Counted from the stretch's first letter, positions 25,504 to 35,393 are shown. The stretch is DNA of 64,000 bases from Staphylococcus ratti (GCF_020883535.1 NZ_CP086654.1:2253572-2317571); one strand, 5' to 3'. The notes: generated from the sequence alone by a model not told the origin. Translations and numbers: made by a program.

Positions 25504-26496
25504 TTATATGGATTTTACCGGTTGCGCAACTTCATGATTGTAGTCAATTTCATAACCCATATCTTTAATCATGTCGTAATCCAATTGGTTTGGTTGGCCT
25601 CCAGTAATAAGGTAATCTCCAACGAAAATGGAATTAGCCACCATTAAAGCCGTAGACTGCAATGAACGTAAATTGACTTCGCGGCCACCTGCAATACGGA
25701 TTTCTTTTGTAGGGTTAATCAATCTGAACAGTGCTAAAATGCGTAAGCAACGCATCGGTGTAAGTTGATCCATCCCACCAAATTTAGTCCCTTTAATAGG
25801 GTGTAAAAAGTTTACCGGTATACTATCAGCGTCAATCTCTCTTAACGCAAAAGCCATATCAACGATATCTTGATTAGATTCACCCATACCACAAATCACA
25901 CCCGAACATGGTGAAATATTGTTTGCTTTCATCGTTTCGATGGTGTCTACACGATCTTGGTATGTATGCGTCGTTACGACTTCTTCGTGGTAGTTTTCAC
26001 TCGTATTTAAGTTGTGATTATAACGATCTACACCTGCTGCTTTAAGTTGTGCTGCTTGCTTTTCATTAGTAAGCCCTAAGCACGCACATATTTTGAGTTG
26101 TGGATGCTCTGCCTTAATACGTTCAACAGATGCCGTAATGTGATTCACTTCTTTGTCACTAGGCCCTCTACCGCTCATCACGATACAATATGTACCGATT
26201 TCATTTTCTGCCGCAACTTTTGCCCCTTCCGTAATTTGGTTCTCTGGAATTAAAGCATAGCGTTGTTTTTCTTTCATTTCACGCGATTGACCACAATAGC
26301 CGCAATCTTCCGGACAAATACCACTTTTAGCATTTAATATCATATTCAATTTCACTTTATGACCATAATAATGTTTTCTAAGTTGATACGCTTCATGAAC
26401 GATTTCCATCGTATCTACAGTTTCGTCAATAAATAAGTCATATGCTTCTTTTTGAGTTAAGGGTGTACCTTGTAAAATGCGCCTTGCTAAATTCAT
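25504..26496 (-). CDS. bioB: Biotin synthase (radical SAM)
   Basis: 330 residues. The radical-SAM cluster is C61-x3-C65-x2-C68 (CPEDCGYC). Later family blocks include [27 protein letters not shown] and [12 protein letters not shown], with the arginine and cysteines used for the [2Fe-2S] sulfur donor. It inserts sulfur into dethiobiotin. Standing alone here without bioA/D/F, so other steps must be encoded elsewhere. A BirA-type operator overlaps its promoter. Confidence 0.97.
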   Translation of the reverse strand: MNLARRILQGTPLTQKEAYDLFIDETVDTMEIVHEAYQLRKHYYGHKVKLNMILNAKSGICPEDCGYCGQSREMKEKQRYALIPENQITEGAKVAAENEIGTYCIVMSGRGPSDKEVNHITASVERIKAEHPQLKICACLGLTNEKQAAQLKAAGVDRYNHNLNTSENYHEEVVTTHTYQDRVDTIETMKANNISPCSGVICGMGESNQDIVDMAFALREIDADSIPVNFLHPIKGTKFGGMDQLTPMRCLRILALFRLINPTKEIRIAGGREVNLRSLQSTALMVANSIFVGDYLITGGQPNQLDYDMIKDMGYEIDYNHEVAQPVKSI

Positions 26497-26521
26497 GTAA
26501 AAACCTCCTAATCTATAGGAC

Positions 26522-26564
26522 AGTATAGCACAATTGTAAACATAATTATAAATAAGTTTACATT
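26522..26564 (-). promoter_or_regulatory. bioB promoter with BirA operator
   Basis: TGTAAAC and GTTTACA (26535-26541, 26556-26562) form a dyad with a 14-bp spacer, the layout of the firmicute biotin operator bound by biotinylated BirA. The extended -10 TGCTATACT lies just downstream, so binding would block transcription. Confidence 0.8.
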
Positions 26565-26618
26565 ACAAGGCAGATTAAAACGCTAAAGTTTTAATATACG
26601 TTATGCTTTAATTAACAG

Positions 26619-27326
26619 CTAATCATCTTCATCATCACTATCGTCGTCGTCCCAATTATCATCATCTGCGTGTGTATAAGGCGTTTGTAATGTATTTTGT
26701 GGTGGAGCAAGCGCATTTGATGGTTCCACAACCGATGGTGTATTTGAAGGCGTTGTTGTAGCAGTTTGACCTTGTCCACCATTTTCTATAGCCGCTTCTC
26801 TAGTAAACCAAGACACGGAAGTCACTTTTCCTGTTACACGATTAATCATCACATTGGCACCTTCTAGCGCATTCACATGTTGTGTTACAGCATAGTACTC
26901 TGTTTGCTTCGATTGGTGACGTTTCATCGCCACAAATGTTCCACCAACATGTTTTTTCGCAATAGCTTTAGCTTCACTTTCACCAATTTTAACTCCGCTA
27001 ACTTTTCGCTTTTCTTTGTCCTTTTGCTCTTTCGTCTTTGGTTTGTGTATCGATTTTGTCTTCGTCATTTGTTTCACAGATTCATTTTTTCGGTCGATAA
27101 TAATACGATACTCTGAATACTCACTGATAAAGTGTACATCAAATTCCGTCTCATTCTTGCGTAATTGAATATTTTTCACTTTACCGTCGTAACGCTTTTC
27201 TACTAACTGTTTGGCTTTCTCCTCACTCATGAGCGTTTGATTCGCATTTACATAAATTACAACTCCTAAAAAAAGCGTTAATAGTAAACTGATGACAATG
27301 AGTACTATCTTAATGAATGGTTTCAT
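26619..27326 (-). CDS. PepSY-domain membrane-anchored protein
   Basis: 235 residues: an N-terminal membrane anchor (about 5-27), two PepSY-like repeats (near 33-90 and 115-175, the second with GESEAKAIAKKHVGG and YYAVTQHVNALEGANVMINRVTGKV), then a proline/threonine linker and a strongly acidic tail (DDDNWDDDDSDDEDD). The tail could bind metal ions or basic wall components. The start overlaps the kinase gene by 17 bp, so it is translated from the same operon as the two-component system. It may be a modulator or a target of that system. Confidence 0.8.
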   Translation of the reverse strand: MKPFIKIVLIVISLLLTLFLGVVIYVNANQTLMSEEKAKQLVEKRYDGKVKNIQLRKNETEFDVHFISEYSEYRIIIDRKNESVKQMTKTKSIHKPKTKEQKDKEKRKVSGVKIGESEAKAIAKKHVGGTFVAMKRHQSKQTEYYAVTQHVNALEGANVMINRVTGKVTSVSWFTREAAIENGGQGQTATTTPSNTPSVVEPSNALAPPQNTLQTPYTHADDDNWDDDDSDDEDD

Positions 27327-28680
27327 TTGGACCTCCTTTTGGAATAATTAAAGTAAATGTCGTTCCTTTATTAACTTGGCTTTCTACTTTTATTTTTATG
27401 TTGAGTTGTGTTGTGATTTCCCGGGCAATAGACAGTCCTAATCCCGAACCTCCTGTTTTTCGCGAACGTGCTTTATCCACACGATAAAAACGGGTGAAGA
27501 TATGTGGAATCTCTTCTTCTGGGATACCGATGCCATCGTCGGTTATCGAAAGAAATACATGTGTGTGCGTTTCAGTCAACGTCATATCAATCCGTGTTTT
27601 TCCGTACTTATGCGCATTATCCATAAAAATATGTAACAATTGTTTGAAAGAGGGTACATCTAACCATATCTCCCCTTGTTGCATATGGTTATGTACGTTT
27701 AATGTTTGAGGGTATACTTTCGACATTCTTTCAACCATTTCATATACAATACAAGCTACATTAACATATTCTAGATGCCGCTCCGTCTTACTCTCCGTCA
27801 GTTGTGCGAAGTAAAGCAGTTGCTCTGTTAAATATTTCATTTTTTGAGCCTCATCATGTATCGCATGAATACTTTCATCTAACGTTTTTTCATCTTTTTT
27901 CCCAAAACGCTTCAACATTTGACTATAGGAACTAATTACTGTGATAGGTGTTTTTAATTCATGTGAAGCATTCATTATAAAAGCTTGTTGCTTTTCATCG
28001 TGCGCTCTTAGTTTGTACATCATGTCATTAAAAGCTCTAGATAATACTTTAAGCTCATAAGAATCATTCTTTTGTATTTCAACTGGTTGATAGGCTTTCG
28101 TATCTTTTGTCTCTTTAATCCGTTGAATTAAATTCAAAATGGGTTCCGTAATTACACGTGCAATGATATTGTTAATATAAAAAATGAGCAGTAAAACAAA
28201 AAGCGTTGACCCCATTAAAATCCATTTCAGTATTTGAAAAGATTCATATTTAAAATCGACATTTTCAAACAACTGTAAATTCGTCACTTCTCCATCCTTC
28301 CAAACGATTGGAAGTGAAACCATCGCAAAATAATGCCCCTTATATTCAATTGTCTTCTTATATTGATTAGGTTGATAATCTTGCTCCATATTGTTATACG
28401 ATACATCTGTCGCAAATTTTACAATTGCAATATCATCTTGGTTAACGACACTAATGTAACCATCTGACAAAATATAACCATGATTCATAATTTCAGCATT
28501 CGTTTGATTTTCAGAAGCTTTGATTTCTTCCATGATATTGATACTACGATTTTCTAATTGATTTAATTCTGACTCTAGAGCATAATGCTTAAACAAAAAA
28601 TAAACAAGCATATTCACACATATCACAATAACGACGGTCATCAATGTAATATACAACTGTATTCGTGTTCCTAATCGCAT
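27310..28680 (-). CDS. Sensor histidine kinase
   Basis: 456 residues: membrane span about 10-32, an extracellular sensor region to about 150, a second span to about 172, a HAMP linker, then HisKA with the phosphorylated histidine at H240 (NASHELKTP) and an HATPase domain (DNAHKYGKT, DDGIGIPEEE, GGSGLGLSIA). The overall layout is of the ArlS/CssS-like OmpR-partner class, but it is not the S. aureus ArlS I know. The signal is unknown. Four bp separate it from its regulator. Confidence 0.88.
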   Translation of the reverse strand: MRLGTRIQLYITLMTVVIVICVNMLVYFLFKHYALESELNQLENRSINIMEEIKASENQTNAEIMNHGYILSDGYISVVNQDDIAIVKFATDVSYNNMEQDYQPNQYKKTIEYKGHYFAMVSLPIVWKDGEVTNLQLFENVDFKYESFQILKWILMGSTLFVLLLIFYINNIIARVITEPILNLIQRIKETKDTKAYQPVEIQKNDSYELKVLSRAFNDMMYKLRAHDEKQQAFIMNASHELKTPITVISSYSQMLKRFGKKDEKTLDESIHAIHDEAQKMKYLTEQLLYFAQLTESKTERHLEYVNVACIVYEMVERMSKVYPQTLNVHNHMQQGEIWLDVPSFKQLLHIFMDNAHKYGKTRIDMTLTETHTHVFLSITDDGIGIPEEEIPHIFTRFYRVDKARSRKTGGSGLGLSIAREITTQLNIKIKVESQVNKGTTFTLIIPKGGPNETIH

Positions 28681-28684
28681 AACA

Positions 28685-29362
28685 TCAATCCTTTATCATG
28701 TAGCCATAACCACGTACACTCGAAATTAATGAAGGTTTGCTTTTATCCAATTTTTTACGCAGATGTCTTATGTACACATCGACCACGTTTGTATCTCCTT
28801 GATAATCATACTCCCACACTTTAGAAATAATTTGTTCTCGTTCTAATGCTTGGTTTTTATTCTTTAATAAGTAAACAAGAAGTTCATATTCTTTCGGCGT
28901 CAAATTAATCAATGTGCCATCTCGGTAAACCTCTCGTGTATTGGTATCTACACGAATGTTTCGATATATTAACGGATGTGCTACAGGTACCACTTGAGGT
29001 TGTATCGCTTTTAAATGCACACGTATGCGCGCAAGCAACTCTTCAATTTCAAACGGTTTTGTCACGTAATCATTTGCGCCTGAATCTAAACCGCTCACTT
29101 TATCTGTAACCGCATCTCTAGCTGTCAACATAATCACTTTAATTGCTTTATCTTTTATTCGAATACGACGTAAAACTTCTAAGCCATTCAGTTCAGGTAA
29201 CATCACATCTAAAAGTATTAAATCAAAATCCTGTTCACCAAATTTTTGTAATGCCTCTTTTCCTGTATAAGCAATTGCCACATCATAGTCTGCAAATTCC
29301 AACTCTAATTGCAATACACGTGCAATTTTTTCATCATCTTCAACAATTAAAATACGTTCCAT
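28685..29362 (-). CDS. OmpR-family response regulator
   Basis: 225 residues. Receiver domain with acidic pocket (VEDDE), phosphorylation site D52 (LILLDVMLP), T80 and K102; winged-helix DNA-binding domain from about 125 (NLTPKEYELLVYLLKNKNQ, VDVYIRHLRKKL, SSVRGYGYMI). It begins 9 bp after the permease gene and is followed by its kinase. The regulated genes are not shown by the sequence; the shared operon suggests transport or metabolism of the permease substrate. Confidence 0.9.
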   Translation of the reverse strand: MERILIVEDDEKIARVLQLELEFADYDVAIAYTGKEALQKFGEQDFDLILLDVMLPELNGLEVLRRIRIKDKAIKVIMLTARDAVTDKVSGLDSGANDYVTKPFEIEELLARIRVHLKAIQPQVVPVAHPLIYRNIRVDTNTREVYRDGTLINLTPKEYELLVYLLKNKNQALEREQIISKVWEYDYQGDTNVVDVYIRHLRKKLDKSKPSLISSVRGYGYMIKD

Positions 29363-29371
29363 TTCATCCCC

Positions 29372-30772
29372 CTACCTTAAATGTAAACCTGTAAACTGCC
29401 AATAAATAAAATAAAAAGTAACCATAATACCCACATAAACTGGCATCAACCAAATGCTTAATTGTGCGAGTTGTTTTGTCGTAAACGGTCGCTCTTTCAA
29501 TTCATAAAAGATAAGTAACGCCTTTGAACTTACAGGTAACGTCACACAATAATTTATTCCAATTAATGCTATAAAGACTACTGCAACATCATTAAGGTTG
29601 AATAGCTGGCTTAACAATAAAAACACTGGTATGAGCACAACTGCTCTAGTCGTGTGACTTGTGATTAATAGGTGAGAAAGCACACTTATAACACTAATGA
29701 GAAAGATTAAAACCCCTTCATTCGTCGTAGGGATATCATGTAAGACTTCTATCATATGCTTTTGAAAGTAAGCAATGACTTTATATTTTACGAGCAATTT
29801 ACCTAAAACCGTCGCACTCGCAACAAAAAAGATTAAACTCCACGACACTTTTTTAAGTGCACTACTCCATCCTATTAAATTAAACTGTGGTAATAACATC
29901 ACAAAACTCATCGCAATCGTAATAAAAGCGATATCAAAGCCATGCAATGATTCTGTAAGCCATAACAAAATAGTTACCCCAATAAGGATTAAAGCCGTTT
30001 TTTCTTTTTGAGTAAAAGGTTGTTTAGACCTTCGCATCAATTGGTTATTTTCATATGTTGTCAAACTTAATGAATCTTCTGGTTTAATACGCCAATACAT
30101 TATAGTAACTGTGATGACACTGACAATTAGCGCGAAAGGTAACCCCCATAGTAAAAAATCCATGTATGTTATATGTGAATCTGTTTGGCTTTCTAAAATA
30201 CCAATTCCGATGAGATGGCTCCCTGCTCCAATCAACGTAGCATTTGTTAACATTAATATCATAATCGGAATAAGCAATCCTAAAAATGATGTGTATTTCG
30301 AAAACTGTATTTTTAGTGCTTTAAAAATAGGGATAAATGCTGCTGCACGACTGGATGTAGAAGGAATAGTGAAAGTCATGAATAGTACAGTAATAATAAT
30401 GAATATTACTGCACGAAACATTGAATCGCAGTGTTTTGCCATCCATCCTACGAGTCGATCAAGTAAGCCACTCGTTTCAATGACGGCACTAATAATGAAA
30501 GCACCTATCATTAGCCACACAATATGTTGATTAAACGCATTAAAAAGCATGTCTTCCGGGATCCCTAAAAGTACAGCAATGACAAGACAGAGCATACCTG
30601 CCAGTCCGGCAGGTATTTTCGAAAATACAAATAAACCAAGCGCAAGTATAAAACACATAAGACTTACTTTACCGAGGTAGCTCAATTCCATCCCAATAAA
30701 TATATATAAAGACACTGTGACAAAACTTAACCATGCCACAAGTTGTGTTAAAGAAAGATTAACTCGCATCAT
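29372..30772 (-). CDS. DASS/SLC13-type anion permease
   Basis: 466 residues with about 12 hydrophobic spans. It has the duplicated divalent anion:sodium symporter pattern, including TIPSTSSRAAAFIPI and SHTTRAVVLIP, the paired serine/threonine substrate loops. Substrate class is dicarboxylates or similar organic anions. Its start overlaps the upstream glycerate kinase by 14 bp, which points to glycerate, tartronate or a related acid as cargo; that is inference. Same operon as the two-component system downstream. Confidence 0.75.
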   Translation of the reverse strand: MMRVNLSLTQLVAWLSFVTVSLYIFIGMELSYLGKVSLMCFILALGLFVFSKIPAGLAGMLCLVIAVLLGIPEDMLFNAFNQHIVWLMIGAFIISAVIETSGLLDRLVGWMAKHCDSMFRAVIFIIITVLFMTFTIPSTSSRAAAFIPIFKALKIQFSKYTSFLGLLIPIMILMLTNATLIGAGSHLIGIGILESQTDSHITYMDFLLWGLPFALIVSVITVTIMYWRIKPEDSLSLTTYENNQLMRRSKQPFTQKEKTALILIGVTILLWLTESLHGFDIAFITIAMSFVMLLPQFNLIGWSSALKKVSWSLIFFVASATVLGKLLVKYKVIAYFQKHMIEVLHDIPTTNEGVLIFLISVISVLSHLLITSHTTRAVVLIPVFLLLSQLFNLNDVAVVFIALIGINYCVTLPVSSKALLIFYELKERPFTTKQLAQLSIWLMPVYVGIMVTFYFIYWQFTGLHLR

Positions 30773-31979
30773 TTATGTCTACTTTCTTTTCGTCATACGC
30801 TTCGGCTTCTAAATCATTTTGCATTGTTTGAACGACCGACATACCAATTGAAATATAACGTATGGCACTTTCTGCACTGCCTTCTAACCACTTTTCAGCA
30901 TCCTCAATCGCATTCTCAAGCGAAGATGGACATGGAATAATACTAGAAAATGCATCAATACCGCTTTGATAATTAATTTTTGCGTTCTTTCCAATTGTTC
31001 CCGCAAATGCGATCACAGGTTTATCATATAGTTTCGCAATTCGCGCAACTTCTGAAGGAATTTTGCCATTTGGTGTTTGATCGTCAATACATCCTTCCGC
31101 CGTAATAACAATGTCACTTTGTGCAATAGCCTCATTAACATCAATATAGTCCATAATAATATCAAAACGTGGGTGTAACGTAGCTTGTGCAAAAGCAATC
31201 AGTCCCGCGCCAAGCCCACCAGATGCACCTGATCCCTCTACCATACGTAAATCTTTGCCTGTTTGGCGTTCTATCAACATCGCTAAATGTTCTAAATTAC
31301 GTGATAAATCTTCTACCTCTTTGGGACTTGCTCCTTTTTGTGGTCCAAAAATACGTGCTACACCTCTATCTCCACATAATAGATTCGTCCAATTTACAGC
31401 AACATCTATTTGTGTACGAAACAATCGTGAGTCAACACCCGACAAATCCATTTCTGTAATTTTATGAATGTCAGCTCCTCCTTGAATGTGAATAAGCTGA
31501 CCATTTTGATCAAAAAGCTTTACTCCGATGGCTTGTGCCATACCAATGCCACCATCAGAAGTTCCAGAATCCCCACACCCTATTAAAATACGATCTACAC
31601 CGTAATCTAATGCTTTTATCATCGTCTCACCCACTCCATATGTTGTAGTATAAAGTGGATTACGTAGATCCATAGGCACATGTCTAAGCCCTGCAATCGC
31701 AGCCATTTCAATTACAGCTATCGTTCGCCCTTTTTCTTTGAAAATTCCAAAAAATGAATGTATTGTTTCCCCTACAGGACCCGTTACACGTGTTTCTATT
31801 TTATAACCTTTTTTAACTTTGATCATTGTTTCAACAAAGCCTTCTCCCCCGTCAACCATTGGGATTACTTGAATGTCATGTTTCGGTTCTACATTACGAA
31901 TCCCTTTTTCAATAGCGTAACCTACTTCTTCTGCACTCAAACTTTCTTTGAAACCTGATGGAATAATTGTATATTTCAT
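30759..31979 (-). CDS. Glycerate kinase (GlxK/GarK family)
   Basis: 406 residues. Family blocks are present from the start (IIPSGFKESLSAEEV, PMVDGGEGFVE), then IGCGDSGTSDGGIGMAQA, GSGASGGLGAGL and TAEGCIDDQTPNGKIPSEVA. It phosphorylates D-glycerate to 2- or 3-phosphoglycerate. The C-terminus extends about 25 residues past the usual family end, and the last 14 bp overlap the permease start. AGGAG lies 9 nt before the ATG. First gene of a five-gene operon. Confidence 0.88.
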   Translation of the reverse strand: MKYTIIPSGFKESLSAEEVGYAIEKGIRNVEPKHDIQVIPMVDGGEGFVETMIKVKKGYKIETRVTGPVGETIHSFFGIFKEKGRTIAVIEMAAIAGLRHVPMDLRNPLYTTTYGVGETMIKALDYGVDRILIGCGDSGTSDGGIGMAQAIGVKLFDQNGQLIHIQGGADIHKITEMDLSGVDSRLFRTQIDVAVNWTNLLCGDRGVARIFGPQKGASPKEVEDLSRNLEHLAMLIERQTGKDLRMVEGSGASGGLGAGLIAFAQATLHPRFDIIMDYIDVNEAIAQSDIVITAEGCIDDQTPNGKIPSEVARIAKLYDKPVIAFAGTIGKNAKINYQSGIDAFSSIIPCPSSLENAIEDAEKWLEGSAESAIRYISIGMSVVQTMQNDLEAEAYDEKKVDINDAS

Positions 31980-32104
31980 CCTTTATCACTCCTCTTATCA
32001 AAACACACCCGAAAAATTGTATAGGGTTACTTTAATAAGCAGAGATTGAAATTAACTTAAGGGAAAATTAAAAAACGATTAAAAAAGAGCAGTTCGATAC
32101 CTTT

Positions 32105-33262
32105 TTAATACAGTACTATACCTCCTACAACTCCTAAAAGCACAATCGCCCAAGATGACACTTTACAATAAGCTAACAGTACGAACAATATGGACGCAAA
32201 AACAAAATCAATAGACGTATGTACCGATGATGTCAAAATTGGGTCATAAAATGCCGCTATCAAAATACCGACAACACCTGCGCTTACCCCTTTTAAAACT
32301 TTACGCATATTTTGATTGTTTTGGACGCGTTCCCAAAATGGCAAAACACCTATGAGTAGCAAAAAGGCGGGTAAAAATATCGCTAGCGTTGCCACTATAC
32401 CTCCTAGCCATCCTAACATCACGGTACCTATATAAGCAGCGAATGTGAATAGCGGTCCAGGCACAGCTTGTGCAAGTGCATAACCTGTAATAAAGTCATC
32501 CGCTGTAATCATCTCTGTGCTAACAAATGCTTCATTTAATAAAGGCAACACAACGTGTCCCCCGCCAAATACAAGTGCTCCTGAACGGTAAAATTGATTA
32601 ACCATTGCGAGCCAAGGCGATTGTGTCAGTCCACTTAAAATCGGCAATACAATTAAAAGCATAAAAAAGAGTGTGAGCGACCATACACCTATAAATTTGC
32701 GAATACGAAATAAGCGCACTTTAGTTGTTTCAACTTGAACCTCTTTAAATAAAAACAACCCTACAAGACCTACTAAAGCGAGTACTGCCACTTGAGCTAG
32801 TGGATGTCCAACAAGTACTGTCACTGTAAGAGTGAATAATGCTAGTAATTTTGTTTTGACATCTGGCAGTAATTTTTGCGCCATCCCTAAAATGGCATTA
32901 AAAACAATCGCTACCGCAACTATTTTCAGACCATTTATCCAACGCATCTCCATACTCGTAGTATGTAAAACTGCAGCACATAACATTAAAATTAAGACAG
33001 ACGGCAGTGTAAATCCAACAAAAGATATGACGCCTCCTAATAAACCTGCCTTTGCCACACCTACTCCGAAACCTACTTGACTACTCGCAGGTCCAGGCAA
33101 AAACTGACATAATGCGACAAGTTGCGTATATTGTGAGTCACTGAGCCATTGTCGGCGTTTCACATATTCATCATAAAAATAACCTAAATGTGCGGTAGGA
33201 CCTCCAAAAGAGGTACATCCTAACCTAAAAGCGATCCAAAATAAATGTAAGTATCCCTTCAC
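32105..33262 (-). CDS. chrA: Chromate transporter (long-chain CHR family)
   Basis: 385 residues with two homologous CHR halves. The first carries SFGGPTAHLGYFYDEYV and PGPASSQVGFGVG; the second carries VFGGGHVVLPLL and AQAVPGPLFTFAAYIG. CHR proteins export chromate, or import sulfate-like anions in some cases. Start is GTG (33262) after GGGGGAG. Stands alone. An inverted repeat (33379-33408) upstream may be an operator. Confidence 0.88.
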   Translation of the reverse strand: MKGYLHLFWIAFRLGCTSFGGPTAHLGYFYDEYVKRRQWLSDSQYTQLVALCQFLPGPASSQVGFGVGVAKAGLLGGVISFVGFTLPSVLILMLCAAVLHTTSMEMRWINGLKIVAVAIVFNAILGMAQKLLPDVKTKLLALFTLTVTVLVGHPLAQVAVLALVGLVGLFLFKEVQVETTKVRLFRIRKFIGVWSLTLFFMLLIVLPILSGLTQSPWLAMVNQFYRSGALVFGGGHVVLPLLNEAFVSTEMITADDFITGYALAQAVPGPLFTFAAYIGTVMLGWLGGIVATLAIFLPAFLLLIGVLPFWERVQNNQNMRKVLKGVSAGVVGILIAAFYDPILTSSVHTSIDFVFASILFVLLAYCKVSSWAIVLLGVVGGIVLY

Positions 33263-33378
33263 CGTGCTCCCCCTATTTCATTCAGTGATTGTTCAACCAT
33301 CCCCTTCACCATAAATCGGCATTTTTCGAGTATAGTGTAAACGTCTCTCTATCATCGCACTAACATACTTCCCGATTG

Positions 33379-33408
33379 ATATCGAAAAATGATGGCAATT
33401 TTCGATAT
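33379..33408. promoter_or_regulatory. Inverted repeat, possible operator
   Basis: ATATCGAAAA and TTTTCGATAT face each other across 10 bp, between the divergent chrA and YdhG-like genes. Looks like a repressor site; the protein is unknown. Confidence 0.4.
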
Positions 33409-33522
33409 AAAAATATCATAGATGTGAACGTTTTGCGACTTTTTTTGAATAGTGATATGTTATAGTAAATTAAATAATATTAAGTAGCTTTAGTGCTTAA
33501 CTATTGAAAATGAGGTGTAAGG

Positions 33523-33903
33523 ATGGAAACGTTTGAGGATTTTTTAGATACAATTGAAAAAGCGGAACACCGTGAAAAATTTAAAAATGTCATTGAGCAA
33601 TTACTTGCAGACTACCCAGAACTTACTTTAGAAATTAAATGGAATCAACCTATGCTATTGTTGAAAGAAAACGGCACATTTATACTAGGTTTCAGCAAAG
33701 CGAAGCCCCATTTTGCGATCGCTCCTGAAAAATATACACGTGACTATTTTGAAAAGGAGATCGAAAAAGCAGGTTACCAAACGACAACAATGTTTATGAA
33801 AATCAAATGGACAGACGAAGTCAACTTTGATTTAATCCATAAAATGATCGATAAAAACATCGCAGACAAAAAAGATTCAACAAAATTTTGGCGAGAAAAA
33901 TAG
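33523..33903 (+). CDS. DUF1801 (YdhG/Fra-type) protein
   Basis: 126 residues, soluble. The core ELTLEIKWNQPMLLLKENGTFILGFSKAKPHFAIAPE is the DUF1801 domain found in B. subtilis YdhG/Fra, a frataxin-like iron chaperone feeding iron to Fe-S and heme assembly. GAGGTG lies 7 nt before the ATG. Monocistronic. Iron binding is inferred from the family. Confidence 0.75.
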   Translation: METFEDFLDTIEKAEHREKFKNVIEQLLADYPELTLEIKWNQPMLLLKENGTFILGFSKAKPHFAIAPEKYTRDYFEKEIEKAGYQTTTMFMKIKWTDEVNFDLIHKMIDKNIADKKDSTKFWREK

Positions 33904-34205
33904 GGAGCGAGACAGAAATCTATTTGATTTCGTCGTCTCGCCCCCACAAGGCTGACTAGGATTGAAACGCGCCTTAAGCGAAGTTTCAATTCAGACAGCT
34001 ACTGTGGCTTTTTATATTCAACGCTCTATCTATGATGCGAGACAGAAATCTATTTGATTTCGTCGTCTCGCCCCCACAAGGCTGTCTAGGATTGAAGGAA
34101 GCTTGCAAAGCGCATCTTCAATTCAGACAGCTACTGTGCTCTTTATATTCAACGCTCTACCTATGATGCGAGACAGAAATCTATTTGATTTCGTTGTCTC
34201 ACCAA
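33904..34205. repeat. Tandem interspersed hairpin repeats (three copies, about 130-bp period)
   Basis: GCGAGACAGAAATC TATTTGA TTTCGTCGTCTCGC hairpins start at about 33907, 34037 and 34168. Between them, a second conserved block (ACAAGGCTG, CTAGGATTGAA ... TTCAATTCAGACAGCTACTGTG) makes another stem. Related copies lie at 46916-47093 and, more distantly, 57575-57678. The stretch holds no gene. It looks like a staphylococcus-specific repeat, possibly a terminator or an RNA. Confidence 0.75.
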
Positions 34206-34227
34206 AAAACAAATTTTTTAAACACAA

Positions 34228-34262
34228 AAAAGTCCCGTCAACCTTATAGGTGCGGGACTTAA
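34228..34262 (-). terminator. rpsR terminator
   Basis: AAGTCCCG/CGGGACTT stem followed by TTTTTT on the minus strand, just after rpsR. Confidence 0.9.
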
Positions 34263-34276
34263 TCAATTACTTTATT

Positions 34277-34519
34277 TTACACTTCGTCTTTAACGAATGG
34301 TAATAACGCCATATGACGTGCACGTTTAATTGCAGTCGTTAATTGACGTTGATATTTAGCTGAAGTTCCAGTCACACGACGTGGTAAAATTTTACCGCGT
34401 TCTGAGATGAAACGTTTTAATAATTCAGTGTCTTTGTAGTCGATGTGTGTAATACCGTTTGCTGTGAAGTAACAAACTTTTTTACGACGACGACCACCTC
34501 TTCTTGGTCCACCTGCCAT
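34277..34519 (-). CDS. rpsR: Small ribosomal subunit protein bS18
   Basis: 80 residues with a basic glycine-rich head ([22 protein letters not shown]) and the S18 core ([26 protein letters not shown]). It binds S6 in the platform of the 30S subunit. Last gene of rpsF-ssb-rpsR, 47 bp after ssb. Good ribosome-binding site GGGAGG. Confidence 0.98.
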   Translation of the reverse strand: MAGGPRRGGRRRKKVCYFTANGITHIDYKDTELLKRFISERGKILPRRVTGTSAKYQRQLTTAIKRARHMALLPFVKDEV

Positions 34520-34566
34520 GATTTGTGCCTCCCTTACTTAAACATTTTTATAATACGTTCATTAAT

Positions 34567-35073
34567 TTAAAATGGTAAATCATCATCACTAATATCGATT
34601 GGACCATTCGCATTCGCAAATGGGTTATCGTTATTTTGTGTGTGATTGTTGTTATTTTGATATGATGAATTTTGGCCTTGTTGTTGTCCACCAAATCCTT
34701 GACTATAACTTTGGAAGTCATTGCTTGGATTGTTGGCATGACGTTGGTTTTGTGATTTCGGTTCAAGGAATTGAACACTGTCACACACTACCTCTGTGAC
34801 GAACACACGTCGGCCTTCTTGGTTTTCGTAACTGCGTGATTGTAAGCGACCATCAACGCCAGCCAGACTTCCTTTGAACAAGAAATTGCTCACGTTTTCT
34901 GCTTGCTTTCTAAAAACAACACAGTTAATAAAGTCTGCTTCACGTTCCCCTTGGCTGTTTGTAAACGTGCGATTAATCGCTAATGTGAACGTCGCTACGC
35001 TTACGCCTGAGGGTGTCGTTCTGTATTCTGGATCTTTAGTTAATCGACCTACTAATACAACTCTATTAAGCAT
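34567..35073 (-). CDS. ssb: Single-stranded DNA-binding protein
   Basis: 168 residues: OB-fold to about 106 ([33 protein letters not shown]), a glutamine/asparagine/glycine-rich linker and the acidic tip DISDDDLPF that recruits partner proteins. GAGG lies 7 nt before the ATG at 35073; the upstream ATG two codons earlier is less well spaced. Between rpsF and rpsR as in all Firmicutes. Confidence 0.97.
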   Translation of the reverse strand: MLNRVVLVGRLTKDPEYRTTPSGVSVATFTLAINRTFTNSQGEREADFINCVVFRKQAENVSNFLFKGSLAGVDGRLQSRSYENQEGRRVFVTEVVCDSVQFLEPKSQNQRHANNPSNDFQSYSQGFGGQQQGQNSSYQNNNNHTQNNDNPFANANGPIDISDDDLPF

Positions 35074-35096
35074 ATTCACGCCTCATTTCTATTCTA

Positions 35097-35393
35097 TTAC
35101 TTGTCTTCGTCTTCACGAACAACAATGTAACGAATGATATCATCATTGATTTTTGCTAAACGTTGGAATTCGTCAGTAGCTACATTGTTTTCAGATTGGA
35201 TACGTACGATGTAGTAGTAACCATCTTTGAAGTCTTCGATTTCGTAAGCTAAGCGGCGTTTACCCCAGTCCTTAGTTTCTAATACCTCAGAGCCTTCAGA
35301 AGCTAAAATTCCGTTGAAACGTTCAACAACTGCTTTTCTTGCATCCTCTTCAATGTTTGGACGCACGATGTACATTACTTCATATTTTCTCAT
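35097..35393 (-). CDS. rpsF: Small ribosomal subunit protein bS6
   Basis: 98 residues with the S6 fold ([38 protein letters not shown]). GGAGG precedes the start. The leader contains the S6:S18-binding RNA motif, so the operon is likely autoregulated. Confidence 0.98.
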   Translation of the reverse strand: MRKYEVMYIVRPNIEEDARKAVVERFNGILASEGSEVLETKDWGKRRLAYEIEDFKDGYYYIVRIQSENNVATDEFQRLAKINDDIIRYIVVREDEDK

